Shown: positions 15,631-23,275 of the stretch, in pieces
How the letters are laid out: every line of letters begins with the position of its first letter
Position numbering within the stretch: position 1 is the stretch's first letter
Source: Flavonifractor sp. AGMB03687
GTDB lineage: Bacteria; Bacillota; Clostridia; Oscillospirales; Oscillospiraceae
Assembly (NCBI RefSeq): GCF_017811815.1
Contig: NZ_JADKZI010000001.1
Span: forward strand, 248,001 to 312,000
Length of the DNA stretch: 64,000 nucleotides
Reading direction: 5' to 3'
Position numbers and translations under genes: made by a program
The notes under the pieces: generated by a model
Told to the model about the DNA's origin: nothing
The model's database searches: none
The model's input: the letters and a program-made list of their open reading frames with translations, nothing else

Positions 15631-16539
15631 TCACCGCCACGGAGCCATATCGTACAGCTCCTCCTCGATTTCATCGGTGGAATACCCGGCCTCCAGCAGC
15701 TCATCGATGTCCTCCGGCGTATAGCCCAGAGCAGAGGCGATGTTCTTCAGGGTATGCAGATAGCTCCGGTCCGGCTGATACGAGCGGGCGCAGGGATGCC
15801 ATGGGCGATAGACGGGATAGGTCATCGCAAAGTGCCCTGTCGTGGTCATGCCATGCTTGTCCCATCTCAGGATCTCCCCGTCTGAGACAGGTACCTCCCG
15901 GAACGACTCCCCGGCCAGCCAGGTGCGGTTCACTGCCTGCCGCAGGATGGCTAGAGTGGAGGCGTAGACATACAGCCCCAGCCGGGGATAATGCCAGATG
16001 GTCAGCGGATTATCCCCCTTCACCAGGTACAGCCGGTCCTTATGATCCAGCACCGTAAATACAAAGGAGCCCTCCACCGTCTCAGCCATCTCGCTCAGGC
16101 TGTCCGGTGTGAGGGCTCCCTGTTGTTCCAGCAGCTGCACCGCCACATAGCTGTCCGTCTGAATGTAGGTCTGGGGCAGCTTCCTGCTGTTGCGGAGGCT
16201 CTTGTCATTGTACAGAACTCCGTTATGGGCCAGGGCAAAGTGCAGCCTGCCCACCTTCCCGGCAAAGGGATGGTTGTTCTGAGGATATTTCGCGTCCCCC
16301 TGAGTGGTCATTCGGGTATGTCCCATCACCACCCTGGCGTCCCCCGGCACGAAGAAGCGGTGCTTGCGGGCGGGGCCGGGGCCTTTGCAGATCTGGAGTC
16401 TGCCGCCGCTGTTGTAGGCGATTCCGGCGGCGTCCGTCCCCCGGACCTCGCTCGCAGCCGCCAGTGCCCGGATAAGCTTGGTCTTCTGTTTACCGGTGAG
16501 ATTTCCGTTGTTGTCCATGATTCCAAACAAACAGCACAT
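15631..16539 (-). CDS. Class II glutamine amidotransferase (Ntn hydrolase)
   Basis: A 302-residue GATase-II domain protein. It starts MCCLFGI, giving an N-terminal Cys2 nucleophile after methionine removal. RGTDAAGIAY, VVMGHTRMTTQGD...NNHPF, FALAHNGVLYND and TDSYVAVQLLE are the glutamine-binding and oxyanion elements seen in PurF/GlmS-type glutaminase domains. No synthase domain is attached, so ammonia must be passed to a partner. The obvious partner is the amidoligase gene, whose stop overlaps this start (TGATG). Pairings of amidoligase with class II amidotransferase are known from comparative genomics of phages and plasmids. The target is unknown. Confidence 0.88.
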   Translation of the reverse strand: MCCLFGIMDNNGNLTGKQKTKLIRALAAASEVRGTDAAGIAYNSGGRLQICKGPGPARKHRFFVPGDARVVMGHTRMTTQGDAKYPQNNHPFAGKVGRLHFALAHNGVLYNDKSLRNSRKLPQTYIQTDSYVAVQLLEQQGALTPDSLSEMAETVEGSFVFTVLDHKDRLYLVKGDNPLTIWHYPRLGLYVYASTLAILRQAVNRTWLAGESFREVPVSDGEILRWDKHGMTTTGHFAMTYPVYRPWHPCARSYQPDRSYLHTLKNIASALGYTPEDIDELLEAGYSTDEIEEELYDMAPWR

Positions 16540-17651
16540 CAGCTTTCCTCCTCACTTTCTACCGGCTCATTCACATAGAGCCGCCGTTCCTTCAAATACT
16601 GGATGAGCTCCGGCTGCTGACACCCGGACACAAAGGAGGTCCAGGCCAGGCTCTTCAGCTCCACATCATTAAGGCAAATAGCACAGCTGCAGATCTGGTC
16701 CACCAGCTGCAGCGTAGCCAGAATGGTGTTAGTTTTCAGGGTGCCCCTAAACATCCGGAATTCCACTGTATCCGGGTTTTGCAGATTGACGCAGGTGTAC
16801 CGTCCCCCGTGGTAGCCCTTCTTGGCGAAGTCCAGAATGTCCATGGGGTGCTCCTTGTAGCCGTATCGGGCGGCCCAGCGCTCCAGCTGCCGCTGGGTGC
16901 GGCGGCTGAATTTCAGCAGCTCCTCCCAGTGCTTCTCGAAGAAGTAAGGCACCCGGGCAATGGCCTGGTCCTGCTCCTGCTGGGTATTCCCGAAAGCGGC
17001 CCGGCTCACATGAACGTGGAGGCCGCAGGTATTTGCCCGGTGACTGCGGTAGCCCAGGGAGAGCGCCTTCCGGCAGAGGGCCTCCCAAGGCATGGTGTGG
17101 AGCTGCCAGTCCAGGGACAGAGGATGGGTCACCAGCTCCAGGCCGTCGTCCAGGGAGCCGTCGTGCTTGATGTACATCAGGGGATGGTTGGCATTGGCGA
17201 TATCCAGCAGATCCCGGGCGTTGTCCGCCTCCTCGCCGCCCTGGTCCAGTTCCAGCTCCACACCGAAAAACCGGGGCCCCTCTCCCTGGAAGATGGGCTC
17301 CGGTTTGTAGTAATAGTCGTGGATGGGCTTGTCCCGGGACAGGGTATGGAAGCAGTCCAGGCAGTAGGGCCGCTCGTCGTATTCATCCCCTTCCTCATAG
17401 TAGGCTGAACTCTCCCGGATCAGGGAGCCGCAGCGGCAGCAGTTGGTATAGTGGTCATCAAAGCAGTTCTGGCACAGGGGCGTGTCTGTCGTGCCCGCGT
17501 TGTCGCTTTCCCAGATCCGCTCTCCACAGTGGCGGCAGAACAAGGTGTTGTTGTCCAGGCATTGGGCGCACAGGTCCTGGCCATCGAAGTGGTACAGCTG
17601 CTCGGTTGGCAGAGCGGCACCACAGAGCTCGCAGGTGTGCAGTTCTTTCAT
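16539..17651 (-). CDS. Zinc-finger amidoligase-family protein
   Basis: A 370-residue protein in two parts. Residues 1-115 hold at least six CxxC knuckles (CELC, CAQC, CRHC, CQNC, CRC, CLDC) separated like treble-clef or LIM fingers. The C-terminal domain fits the amidoligase family (PF12224, glutamine-synthetase-like fold): FFGVELELDQGG, IKHDGSLDDGLELVTHP, and NTCGLHVHVSRAAF, with E-x-E and H-x-H metal ligands. Such enzymes are predicted to join an amine to a carboxylate using ATP. The start at 17651 has GGGGG at good spacing. It is coupled to the amidotransferase downstream. The substrate could be a protein, nucleotide or cell-wall peptide; the zinc fingers suggest a macromolecular target. 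Confidence 0.8.
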   Translation of the reverse strand: MKELHTCELCGAALPTEQLYHFDGQDLCAQCLDNNTLFCRHCGERIWESDNAGTTDTPLCQNCFDDHYTNCCRCGSLIRESSAYYEEGDEYDERPYCLDCFHTLSRDKPIHDYYYKPEPIFQGEGPRFFGVELELDQGGEEADNARDLLDIANANHPLMYIKHDGSLDDGLELVTHPLSLDWQLHTMPWEALCRKALSLGYRSHRANTCGLHVHVSRAAFGNTQQEQDQAIARVPYFFEKHWEELLKFSRRTQRQLERWAARYGYKEHPMDILDFAKKGYHGGRYTCVNLQNPDTVEFRMFRGTLKTNTILATLQLVDQICSCAICLNDVELKSLAWTSFVSGCQQPELIQYLKERRLYVNEPVESEEES

Positions 17652-17679
17652 AGAAATTCCCCCTTTAAAACGCAAAAAA

Positions 17680-17701
17680 GCCCCGGGGCTTTCCCCGAGG
17701 C
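17680..17701 (-). terminator. Hairpin with U-tract upstream of the amidoligase gene
   Basis: On the minus strand GCCTCGGGG, a short loop and CCCCGGGGC are followed by TTTTTT: a complete intrinsic terminator 30 bases before the amidoligase ATG. It ends the two-gene upstream transcript or attenuates entry into the amidoligase genes. Confidence 0.75.
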
Positions 17702-17724
17702 CATCGTAGTTTATAGTATGTAGT

Positions 17725-17982
17725 TCAGTTTTGGGACGATCCGGATGGCGGAAAGAGGTCCAGGGCCAGCAGAATTGCCACCCGGACGCCCTCCCGGAAG
17801 GCTCCCTCCACGGAAGCCGTCTCTCGCTTCACAAAGACATCCTCCAGTTTGTCCAGCAGGGCGGCCGACTCCCGGTCCAGCTGCTTGCGCAGTTCCTCTG
17901 ACAAGGCCATCATCTCCTCTGAGCATTGGGTATACGCCGGCTCCCCGTAGCGGAAGCTGTCCTCCATAAGCCGCTCCATCAT
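17725..17982 (-). CDS. Small alpha-helical hypothetical protein
   Basis: An 85-residue acidic protein, mostly helix (EEMMALSEELRKQLDRESAALLDKLEDVFVKRETASVEGAFREGVRVAILLALDLF). It starts with an ATG overlapping the stop of the DUF3846 gene, so the two are coupled. The pattern is vaguely like small Firmicutes mobile-element proteins such as DUF6809, but I would not assign it. An intrinsic terminator follows before the amidoligase gene. Confidence 0.6.
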   Translation of the reverse strand: MMERLMEDSFRYGEPAYTQCSEEMMALSEELRKQLDRESAALLDKLEDVFVKRETASVEGAFREGVRVAILLALDLFPPSGSSQN

Positions 17983-18311
17983 AAGTAAATCTCCGGCCGG
18001 GCGAAGCGTCTGGCGTACCGTTCCAGCTGCTCCGGCGTCAGGCTCTCAAAGTTCTCACTGTCCGGCGGGGCGGCGCACAGGAAGAAGGTGCCCGCGACAA
18101 TGTCGTAGATCTCCCCGCTGTCCAGCCGCAGACAGCGGTTGAGGGGCAGCCCCACCAGCTTGCCCTCCTCGTGGCAGATGAGGGCCACCGGTTCCTCAAA
18201 GGGATAGACCGCCTGGATGGGGCCTCCTACCGCCTGCTGCATGGCCTCCAGGGTGTTGTCCAGCTCCGCCGCCCGAGGCGGCTCCAAAGGTGGGACCAGT
18301 AGTACGTTCAT
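17979..18311 (-). CDS. DUF3846 domain-containing protein
   Basis: A 110-residue protein matching DUF3846: MNVLLVPPLEPP, LEAMQQAVGGPIQAVYPFEEPVALICHEEGKLVGLPLNRCLRL, a strand reading DIVAGTFFLCA, and SLTPEQLERYARRF. The family is common on plasmids and integrative elements of Firmicutes and is uncharacterised. The ATG at 18311 is chosen because TGGAGG lies seven bases upstream. It heads the cassette that continues into the small helical gene and, past a terminator, the amidoligase pair. Confidence 0.8.
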   Translation of the reverse strand: MNVLLVPPLEPPRAAELDNTLEAMQQAVGGPIQAVYPFEEPVALICHEEGKLVGLPLNRCLRLDSGEIYDIVAGTFFLCAAPPDSENFESLTPEQLERYARRFARPEIYL

Positions 18312-18336
18312 AACCATACCTCCAGATAAAAGGATA

Positions 18337-18362
18337 GCCCAGGGAGCAGATGCTCCCTGGGC
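18337..18362. terminator. Perfect 12-bp hairpin upstream of the DUF3846 gene
   Basis: GCCCAGGGAGCA pairs exactly with 18351-18362 across a 2-base loop. It lies in the leader of the DUF3846 gene. On the minus strand it is followed by TATCCTTTTAT, so it may terminate incoming transcription or act as a leader element. Confidence 0.55.
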
Positions 18363-18602
18363 TTCATAGGTATAATATACAGGCCTATGTTGGAAGAGAC
18401 CGGATAAAAATAATCCTGACGTCAATAAAATGATAGTTCCTTTTTAGAAATGGAGTTTATTGCTGTTCGGGCTCTGCTAGATAGGCTCTTAATGCTCACA
18501 ATAACTTTCACACCCTTCATATGGTCGCTCAGAAATTCATTATGCACATCCGGCATCTGGCTCCATATGTAAGAGCGTAAAATATCCATTACGAACCGCC
18601 GT

Positions 18603-19385
18603 CTAATAACGAACAGGCGCTTTTGACAGAACGATTCTATCCTCGCAGGCAATGTCAAACTTGTCAAAACCGATGTCGTGGAGGAACATATTGATGCGAC
18701 ACAGGTTGTAGGTGGTGATGTTGATCTCCTGGCCGAAAAAGCCGTTTCGCACCGCATCGTGGCCCAGCACCTTCACCGCCTTCAGCAGCAGGGAGCCGGA
18801 GCCGCAGGCCGGGTCGTATACCTTGTTGACCTCGGTCTTGCCCACGGTGCCCAGTCGGGTGAGCAGCTCGGATACATCCGCCGGAGTAAAGAACTCGCCG
18901 CCGGACTTGCCCGCGTTGCTGGCGTACATGGTCATAAGATACTCATAGGCATCACCAAAGGCGTCGATGTCGTGGTCCTTCACATCCCCCAGGTTCATGT
19001 CGGCCACGCCGTTGAGGAGCTTCACCAGCTTTTCATCGCGCTTGGCCACGGTGGCCCCCAGCTTGTTGCTGTTCACATCGAAATCGTCAAACAGGCCGGC
19101 AAAGCTGCCCTCAGACTCGCTCCCCTTGGCCGACTCCTCAATGTGGCGGAAGACGGTCTCCAGCGTCTCGTTCAGGTTTTCGTCCCCGGAAGCCCGGGCC
19201 CGCACATTGCAGAAGAGCTCGCTGGGCAGGATGAAGAAGCCCTTCTCCTGTACCAGGCCCTCCCGGGCCTCCTCGGCCTCCTCATCGGTCATTTTGGCAT
19301 AGTCAAAGTCGGTGTTGCCTGCCTCGATCTCGCCGCTGTTGATGTAATTGCAAATGTCTTTCCAATCCAGAGAATGAATGAGTCT
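18603..19385 (-). pseudogene. hsdM: Type I restriction-modification methylase (HsdM) fragment
   Basis: The open frame runs from about 19385 to 18603. It encodes the middle of an N6-adenine methylase subunit: DYAKMTDEEAEEAREGLVQEKGFFILPSELFCNV, then GGEFFTPADVSELLTRL and the SAM-binding motif VYDPACGSGSLLLKAVKV. It ends (FDIACEDRIVLSKAPVRY) before the catalytic NPPY motif. The N-terminal helical domain is missing too: the frame is closed by a stop at 19386, and the first ATG (19292) is well inside the domain. No hsdS or hsdR is nearby. It is a remnant flanked by mobile DNA. Confidence 0.85.
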
Positions 19386-19776
19386 ACCGGAACCTGATGG
19401 TCGGCGCTTTTCTAAGATGGTCTGTTTCTTGAGTGCGGAGGAGCTTTAGAAAAATCAGGAATAGTTCGTTCTAAATGATGTTATCTTTTTTGCTTTTTGA
19501 GAGATAGATCAGGATAGCCTCGAAACGCGGTCTGCAAGGGCCGTCATGGACTTCCGCCGTGCTTTACAAAGGAAAAGCATGCCTGCATCTGCATACATCT
19601 CTAGTATCCAAGGAAACAAAATTAGCCAAGAAGATGTGATGGAATTTTTTACACGCTAAAAAGTTGCACAAAGCGAAACGATTCCAGAAAGAAAAAAGCA
19701 AGATTTCCGTCTTGTTGTACAATAAATTGCAGAAAAATCTCTTATATTAAAACATATCGTCAGAAATCGATGCATG
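19386..19776. other. Gene-poor debris between hsdM remnant and MarR gene
   Basis: About 390 bases. On the plus strand a short open frame around 19520-19659 reads ETRSARAVMDFRRALQRKSMPASAYISSIQGNKISQEDVMEFF before a stop. It has no start or ribosome site and looks like the tail of a lost gene. No RNA gene is visible. Confidence 0.35.
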
Positions 19777-19805
19777 TTGACATCTTAGAAATACTTTGCT
19801 ATATT
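19777..19805 (+). promoter_or_regulatory. Sigma-A promoter of the MarR-led operon
   Basis: TTGACA (19777-19782), a 17-bp spacer and TATATT (19800-19805), about 40 bases upstream of the MarR gene. This is the only strong promoter seen before the catabolic genes. Confidence 0.85.
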
Positions 19806-19843
19806 TTATTTACCAGGAAACAAAAGAGGTGAGATGAAGCTTC

Positions 19844-20332
19844 ATGGATTCATTTTATGGTGAGATAGAGACCAGGTTTGTCCGCATCTTCAACACCTAC
19901 GCCGAGATGCAGCGTAACCGACATGAGTACTGTCCGGGCGTAGCCCTGACCCCGTTGGAGATCCACGCTATAGAGCGGATCGCCATCACCAATCCCATCA
20001 ACATCACCGAGCTCTCCCTGGCGCTGGACATGACCAAGGGAGGTGTCTCCAAATGTGTGGACCGGCTGGAAAAGCTAGGACTGGTGCGCAGATACAAATA
20101 CATGCGCAACCAGAAGGAAGTCTATCTCCACCTGACCGAGCAGGGGGTGGATGCCTTCCACGGACACGAGAGATACCACAGGGTCGCAGACCAGGTCATC
20201 ATCGATTACGGAAAGCAGCTTTCGCCGGAGACACAGGATGAGATCTTGGGCTTTCTCGATATGTATCTAAAGCAGATGAACATTTTGTTGAACCAACCCA
20301 ACGAAACTACAAGCAACGAAAAAGGAGAGTAA
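19844..20332 (+). CDS. MarR-family transcriptional regulator
   Basis: A 162-residue winged-helix regulator. NITELSLALDMTKGGVSKCVDRLEKLGLVRRYKYMRNQKEVYLHLTEQG is the MarR DNA-binding helix and wing, flanked by dimerisation helices. It is the first gene after a strong promoter and ends 4 bases before the hydrolase gene, so it most likely autoregulates the whole catabolic operon and senses its substrate. MarR proteins often respond to small aromatic or thiol-reactive molecules, but the ligand here is unknown. GAGGTGAG serves as the ribosome site. Confidence 0.9.
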   Translation: MDSFYGEIETRFVRIFNTYAEMQRNRHEYCPGVALTPLEIHAIERIAITNPINITELSLALDMTKGGVSKCVDRLEKLGLVRRYKYMRNQKEVYLHLTEQGVDAFHGHERYHRVADQVIIDYGKQLSPETQDEILGFLDMYLKQMNILLNQPNETTSNEKGE

Positions 20333-20336
20333 GACT

Positions 20337-21068
20337 ATGGAGATCGTATTGTCTTCCGCATCCCATCACGCAATACTCTTCGCGTATCTGGCGAAAGAGG
20401 CCATCGACACCTTCGGTGAGGCGGGCAAGGCAGCAGTGACCGCCGGCGTCAACCGATATGGAGAGCAGCGGGGCCACCGCATGGCCCTGAGGACCCAGGC
20501 CGACGGTAACCCGCTGAACGTGGAGAACTATCTGGTCTACGGCGAGTGGGAGGCATTCCCGGGTCAGATGGACTTGCGTTTCCCAGAGTATTCCCCCGAA
20601 GTCAAAATGCAAAATTACCGTTGCCCCTGGCATACCGAGTGGAGCAAGCGTGGTCTGGAAGAATACGGGCGTTACTACTGCCGGGATGTAGACGCCGCCC
20701 TGGCCCGAGGCTACAACGGTATGGAGCTCACCCTCAACGCCAACCGAATGATGGGGGATGCCTGCTGTGATTTCACCTTCCGGGGCTGCTCTGTTCCGCC
20801 AGAGCGGATGGAGGGATTCAAACGCAAGCAGGCTAAGATAGGCAGTAAGGCCAAGATGCCTTGGGAGTACCATGTGGGCCACATCTATCGCACCATGAAG
20901 GAGGCCATCGTGGATGCCTTTGGTACCGAGGGTGAGGCCGCCGTTGCCCGGGCACTGGAGTCCTACCGCCAGGAGTATGGCGACGAGGCCCGGGATCTGG
21001 TACTCCAGTACGCTGATGTCGATTATGATGCGATGCCTCCTTATGCCGGGATCGAAAGCGAGGGGTGA
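20337..21068 (+). CDS. L-2-amino-thiazoline-4-carboxylic acid hydrolase family protein
   Basis: A 243-residue protein fitting the L-ATC hydrolase family (PF14196): NYRCPWHTEWSKRGLEEYGRYYCRDVDAALARGYN and GDACCDFTFRG, with the conserved Cys, His and Asp residues of that domain. Helical segments at both ends resemble each other (LAKEAIDTFGEAGKAAVTAGVNRYGEQRG and MKEAIVDAFGTEGEAAVARALESYRQEYGDEARD), suggesting an internal duplication. The Pseudomonas enzyme opens the thiazoline ring to N-carbamoyl-L-cysteine. The presence of an M20 amidohydrolase and cysteine desulfidase in the same operon supports a related substrate, although many members of this family have no proven activity. Confidence 0.8.
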   Translation: MEIVLSSASHHAILFAYLAKEAIDTFGEAGKAAVTAGVNRYGEQRGHRMALRTQADGNPLNVENYLVYGEWEAFPGQMDLRFPEYSPEVKMQNYRCPWHTEWSKRGLEEYGRYYCRDVDAALARGYNGMELTLNANRMMGDACCDFTFRGCSVPPERMEGFKRKQAKIGSKAKMPWEYHVGHIYRTMKEAIVDAFGTEGEAAVARALESYRQEYGDEARDLVLQYADVDYDAMPPYAGIESEG

Positions 21069-21071
21069 GCG

Positions 21072-22880
21072 ATGGAACGTGAGTTTGACCGTGTGATCGC
21101 CTGTGACCTGCTGGCTGTGGGCGGTTCCGGCGCCGGTGTTACAGCCGCTATCTACGCCTCCCGTCAGGGACTGGATGTGGTGCTGGTCTCCAAGGGCAAG
21201 GTGGGCTTTAGCGGCAACGCCATCATGGCCGGTGGTGGTTTCGGTGTAGACGGCGAGAGCGGCAAGGAACTGCTGGGGCTGGAGGGGGCAGATCCCTCTT
21301 TCAGCAAGGAGCGCATGTTTGATTGCATCGTCAAGGAGTCTTTCTTCCTCTCTGACCAGAACATGGTGGAACAGTACGTGGAGGAAGGGCCCATAGTGGT
21401 CAAAGACTACCTGGGCTGGGCCCAGCGGGCCGGGCAGGACTACTTCTTTTGCAAGCCAGCCAACTGGATCGCTTCCGGCCTTAGTTTTACTAAGGCCCTG
21501 GTCCAGGGCCTGAAGGAGGCCGAGGGGATCCGCACAGTGGAGGATGTGGCTGTCATCGAGGTGCTCACTAACGACGGTAAGGTCTGCGGCGCTGTGGGTA
21601 TGGACATTTACACCGGCGAACTCATCCTCTTCCGGGCCAAGGCTGTGGTGTTGGGCACCGGCGGCTATCAGCCCTTCAGCATGAACAACACCGTCACCGA
21701 CATGACCGGCGATGGTCCGGCCATGGCCTACCGGGCTGGCGCCCGTCTGACCGATATGGAGTTTATCCTCTCTTTCCCCACGGCGGTCGTACCCCAGGAA
21801 ATGAAAGGTTCTATTTACCCCTATGTGTTTGAGTACAATATGCGCAACCTCAAATACACCATCCGGGACAAGAACGGCGACCCATTGCCCATGCCTGAGG
21901 AGATCATCCAGCTCTCCCGGGGCGGCAAGCTAAGCAAGTTGGTCACATCCTACTACTTCGGCTACGCCGCCGACGCTGGCCTGGCCGGACCAAACGGCGG
22001 ATTCTTCTACGACTACTCCGCCAACACCCGGGAGGAGAAAGAAAAAGGCTTCCAAATCTTTTATGATCGATTTGACCGCTGGCACCGCCACGGCTACTAC
22101 AAGGGCGAGAGCCTGGCCAAGGTGGAGAAGATGATCTTCGATGACGAGCCTCTGGAGGTCGGTATCGGCGCCGAGTATTGCATGGGCGGTGTGGAGATCA
22201 ACGAGAAGATGGAGACCGGTGTGCCTGGCCTCTATGTGGCCGGTGAGGCTGGCAGCGGTGTCTTTGGTGCCTGTCGGGTGGGCGACGGCTTGGTGGAAAT
22301 GATGTGCCAGGGGATGCGCTCTGGTCTGAGCGCTGCCGAGTACTGCAGGGACAACCCCCTACCCGCGGTGGACGAGGATCAGGCTGACCAACTCCTGAAA
22401 AAGATCCTGGGGCTCTTCAATAACGAAGGCGGGCGCAGTCCCCTGGAGTTCTATCAGGATATCGAAGCTGTCTGCGACAAGGGCTTCGGGCTCATCCGCA
22501 CCGGCGAGAAGCTGGAACAGGCACTGAAGGAACTGGAGGAACTGAAGGCGGAGTGGCCGACCCTTACTCTGGGCACCAAGAGTCGGGCCTACAACGCTGA
22601 GTGGCTCTGGGCCCTCCAGGCCGAGAACCTGCTCATCTGCTGTGAGGCAGGTGTGCGGGCGGCTATCCTCCGTAAGGAGAGCCGCGGCTGTCATATCCGT
22701 AAGGACTGCCCCCAGGTGGATCATGACAATTATCTGGTAAAGTTTGTCCATCACGCAGGGGCCCAGGGAATGGAGACCACCACCCGTCCCCCTGTCCACA
22801 CCAAGCTGGCGTTGCCTACAGGCCAGAAGGAGAATGTCATCTCCTACTTCCTGGATCCGACGCTGGACTATCACCGTTGA
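21072..22880 (+). CDS. FAD-dependent oxidoreductase, fumarate reductase flavoprotein-type
   Basis: A 602-residue FAD_binding_2 protein. The dinucleotide loop is LLAVGGSGAGVTAAIYASRQGLDVVLVSK. GGYQPFSMNNTVTDMTGDGPAMAYRAGARLTDMEF and VPGLYVAGEAGSGVFGACRVGDGLVEMMCQG are the substrate-side and second FAD regions. The C-terminal helical domain ends with the FrdA/SdhA/AprA-type NAEWLWALQAENLLICCEAGVRAAILRKESRGCHIRKDCP. There is no signal peptide, so it is cytoplasmic. The small Fe-S gene follows after 15 bases and probably supplies electrons. Likely role: reduction or oxidation of an organic acid made in this pathway. Confidence 0.85.
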   Translation: MEREFDRVIACDLLAVGGSGAGVTAAIYASRQGLDVVLVSKGKVGFSGNAIMAGGGFGVDGESGKELLGLEGADPSFSKERMFDCIVKESFFLSDQNMVEQYVEEGPIVVKDYLGWAQRAGQDYFFCKPANWIASGLSFTKALVQGLKEAEGIRTVEDVAVIEVLTNDGKVCGAVGMDIYTGELILFRAKAVVLGTGGYQPFSMNNTVTDMTGDGPAMAYRAGARLTDMEFILSFPTAVVPQEMKGSIYPYVFEYNMRNLKYTIRDKNGDPLPMPEEIIQLSRGGKLSKLVTSYYFGYAADAGLAGPNGGFFYDYSANTREEKEKGFQIFYDRFDRWHRHGYYKGESLAKVEKMIFDDEPLEVGIGAEYCMGGVEINEKMETGVPGLYVAGEAGSGVFGACRVGDGLVEMMCQGMRSGLSAAEYCRDNPLPAVDEDQADQLLKKILGLFNNEGGRSPLEFYQDIEAVCDKGFGLIRTGEKLEQALKELEELKAEWPTLTLGTKSRAYNAEWLWALQAENLLICCEAGVRAAILRKESRGCHIRKDCPQVDHDNYLVKFVHHAGAQGMETTTRPPVHTKLALPTGQKENVISYFLDPTLDYHR

Positions 22881-22895
22881 GAGGAGGGGCTTGCA

Positions 22896-23204
22896 ATGAC
22901 TGTGAAGATCGATCGGTACGACCCTGAAAGCGGCCGGATGTGGACCGATAGCTTTGAGCTCCCCACCCTGGAGCGCCGCATGACGGTGATGGATGTGCTA
23001 GAGTACATTACGCTGCACCTGGACCCTACGGTGGCCTATTACCACCACAGCGTCTGTGACCACGGTATCTGTGGCCGCTGTACCCTGAAAGTCAACGGGA
23101 AGAACGCCTTGGCCTGCTTGACGGTGGTCAACGACCTGACTGAGCTCCACCTGGGTCCCGCCGCCGGACGGACGGTAGTGCGAGATCTGGTGACCCGGCA
23201 CTGA
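22896..23204 (+). CDS. 2Fe-2S protein, N-terminal half of a FrdB-type subunit
   Basis: A 102-residue protein containing only the plant-ferredoxin-like domain of succinate dehydrogenase/fumarate reductase Fe-S subunits: SVCDHGICGRCTLKVNGKNALAC supplies the four cysteines of a 2Fe-2S cluster. The usual second domain with the 4Fe-4S and 3Fe-4S clusters is absent, and the gene ends normally. It would be a one-cluster electron carrier for the flavoprotein upstream. GAGGAGGGG precedes the ATG. Confidence 0.85.
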   Translation: MTVKIDRYDPESGRMWTDSFELPTLERRMTVMDVLEYITLHLDPTVAYYHHSVCDHGICGRCTLKVNGKNALACLTVVNDLTELHLGPAAGRTVVRDLVTRH

Positions 23205-23275
23205 GTGAGCGTCAATTCCACGGCCTCCCGCCGTGTAGTTGGAAGATATGAGGGAAATCAAAAGGAGGAATCTCA

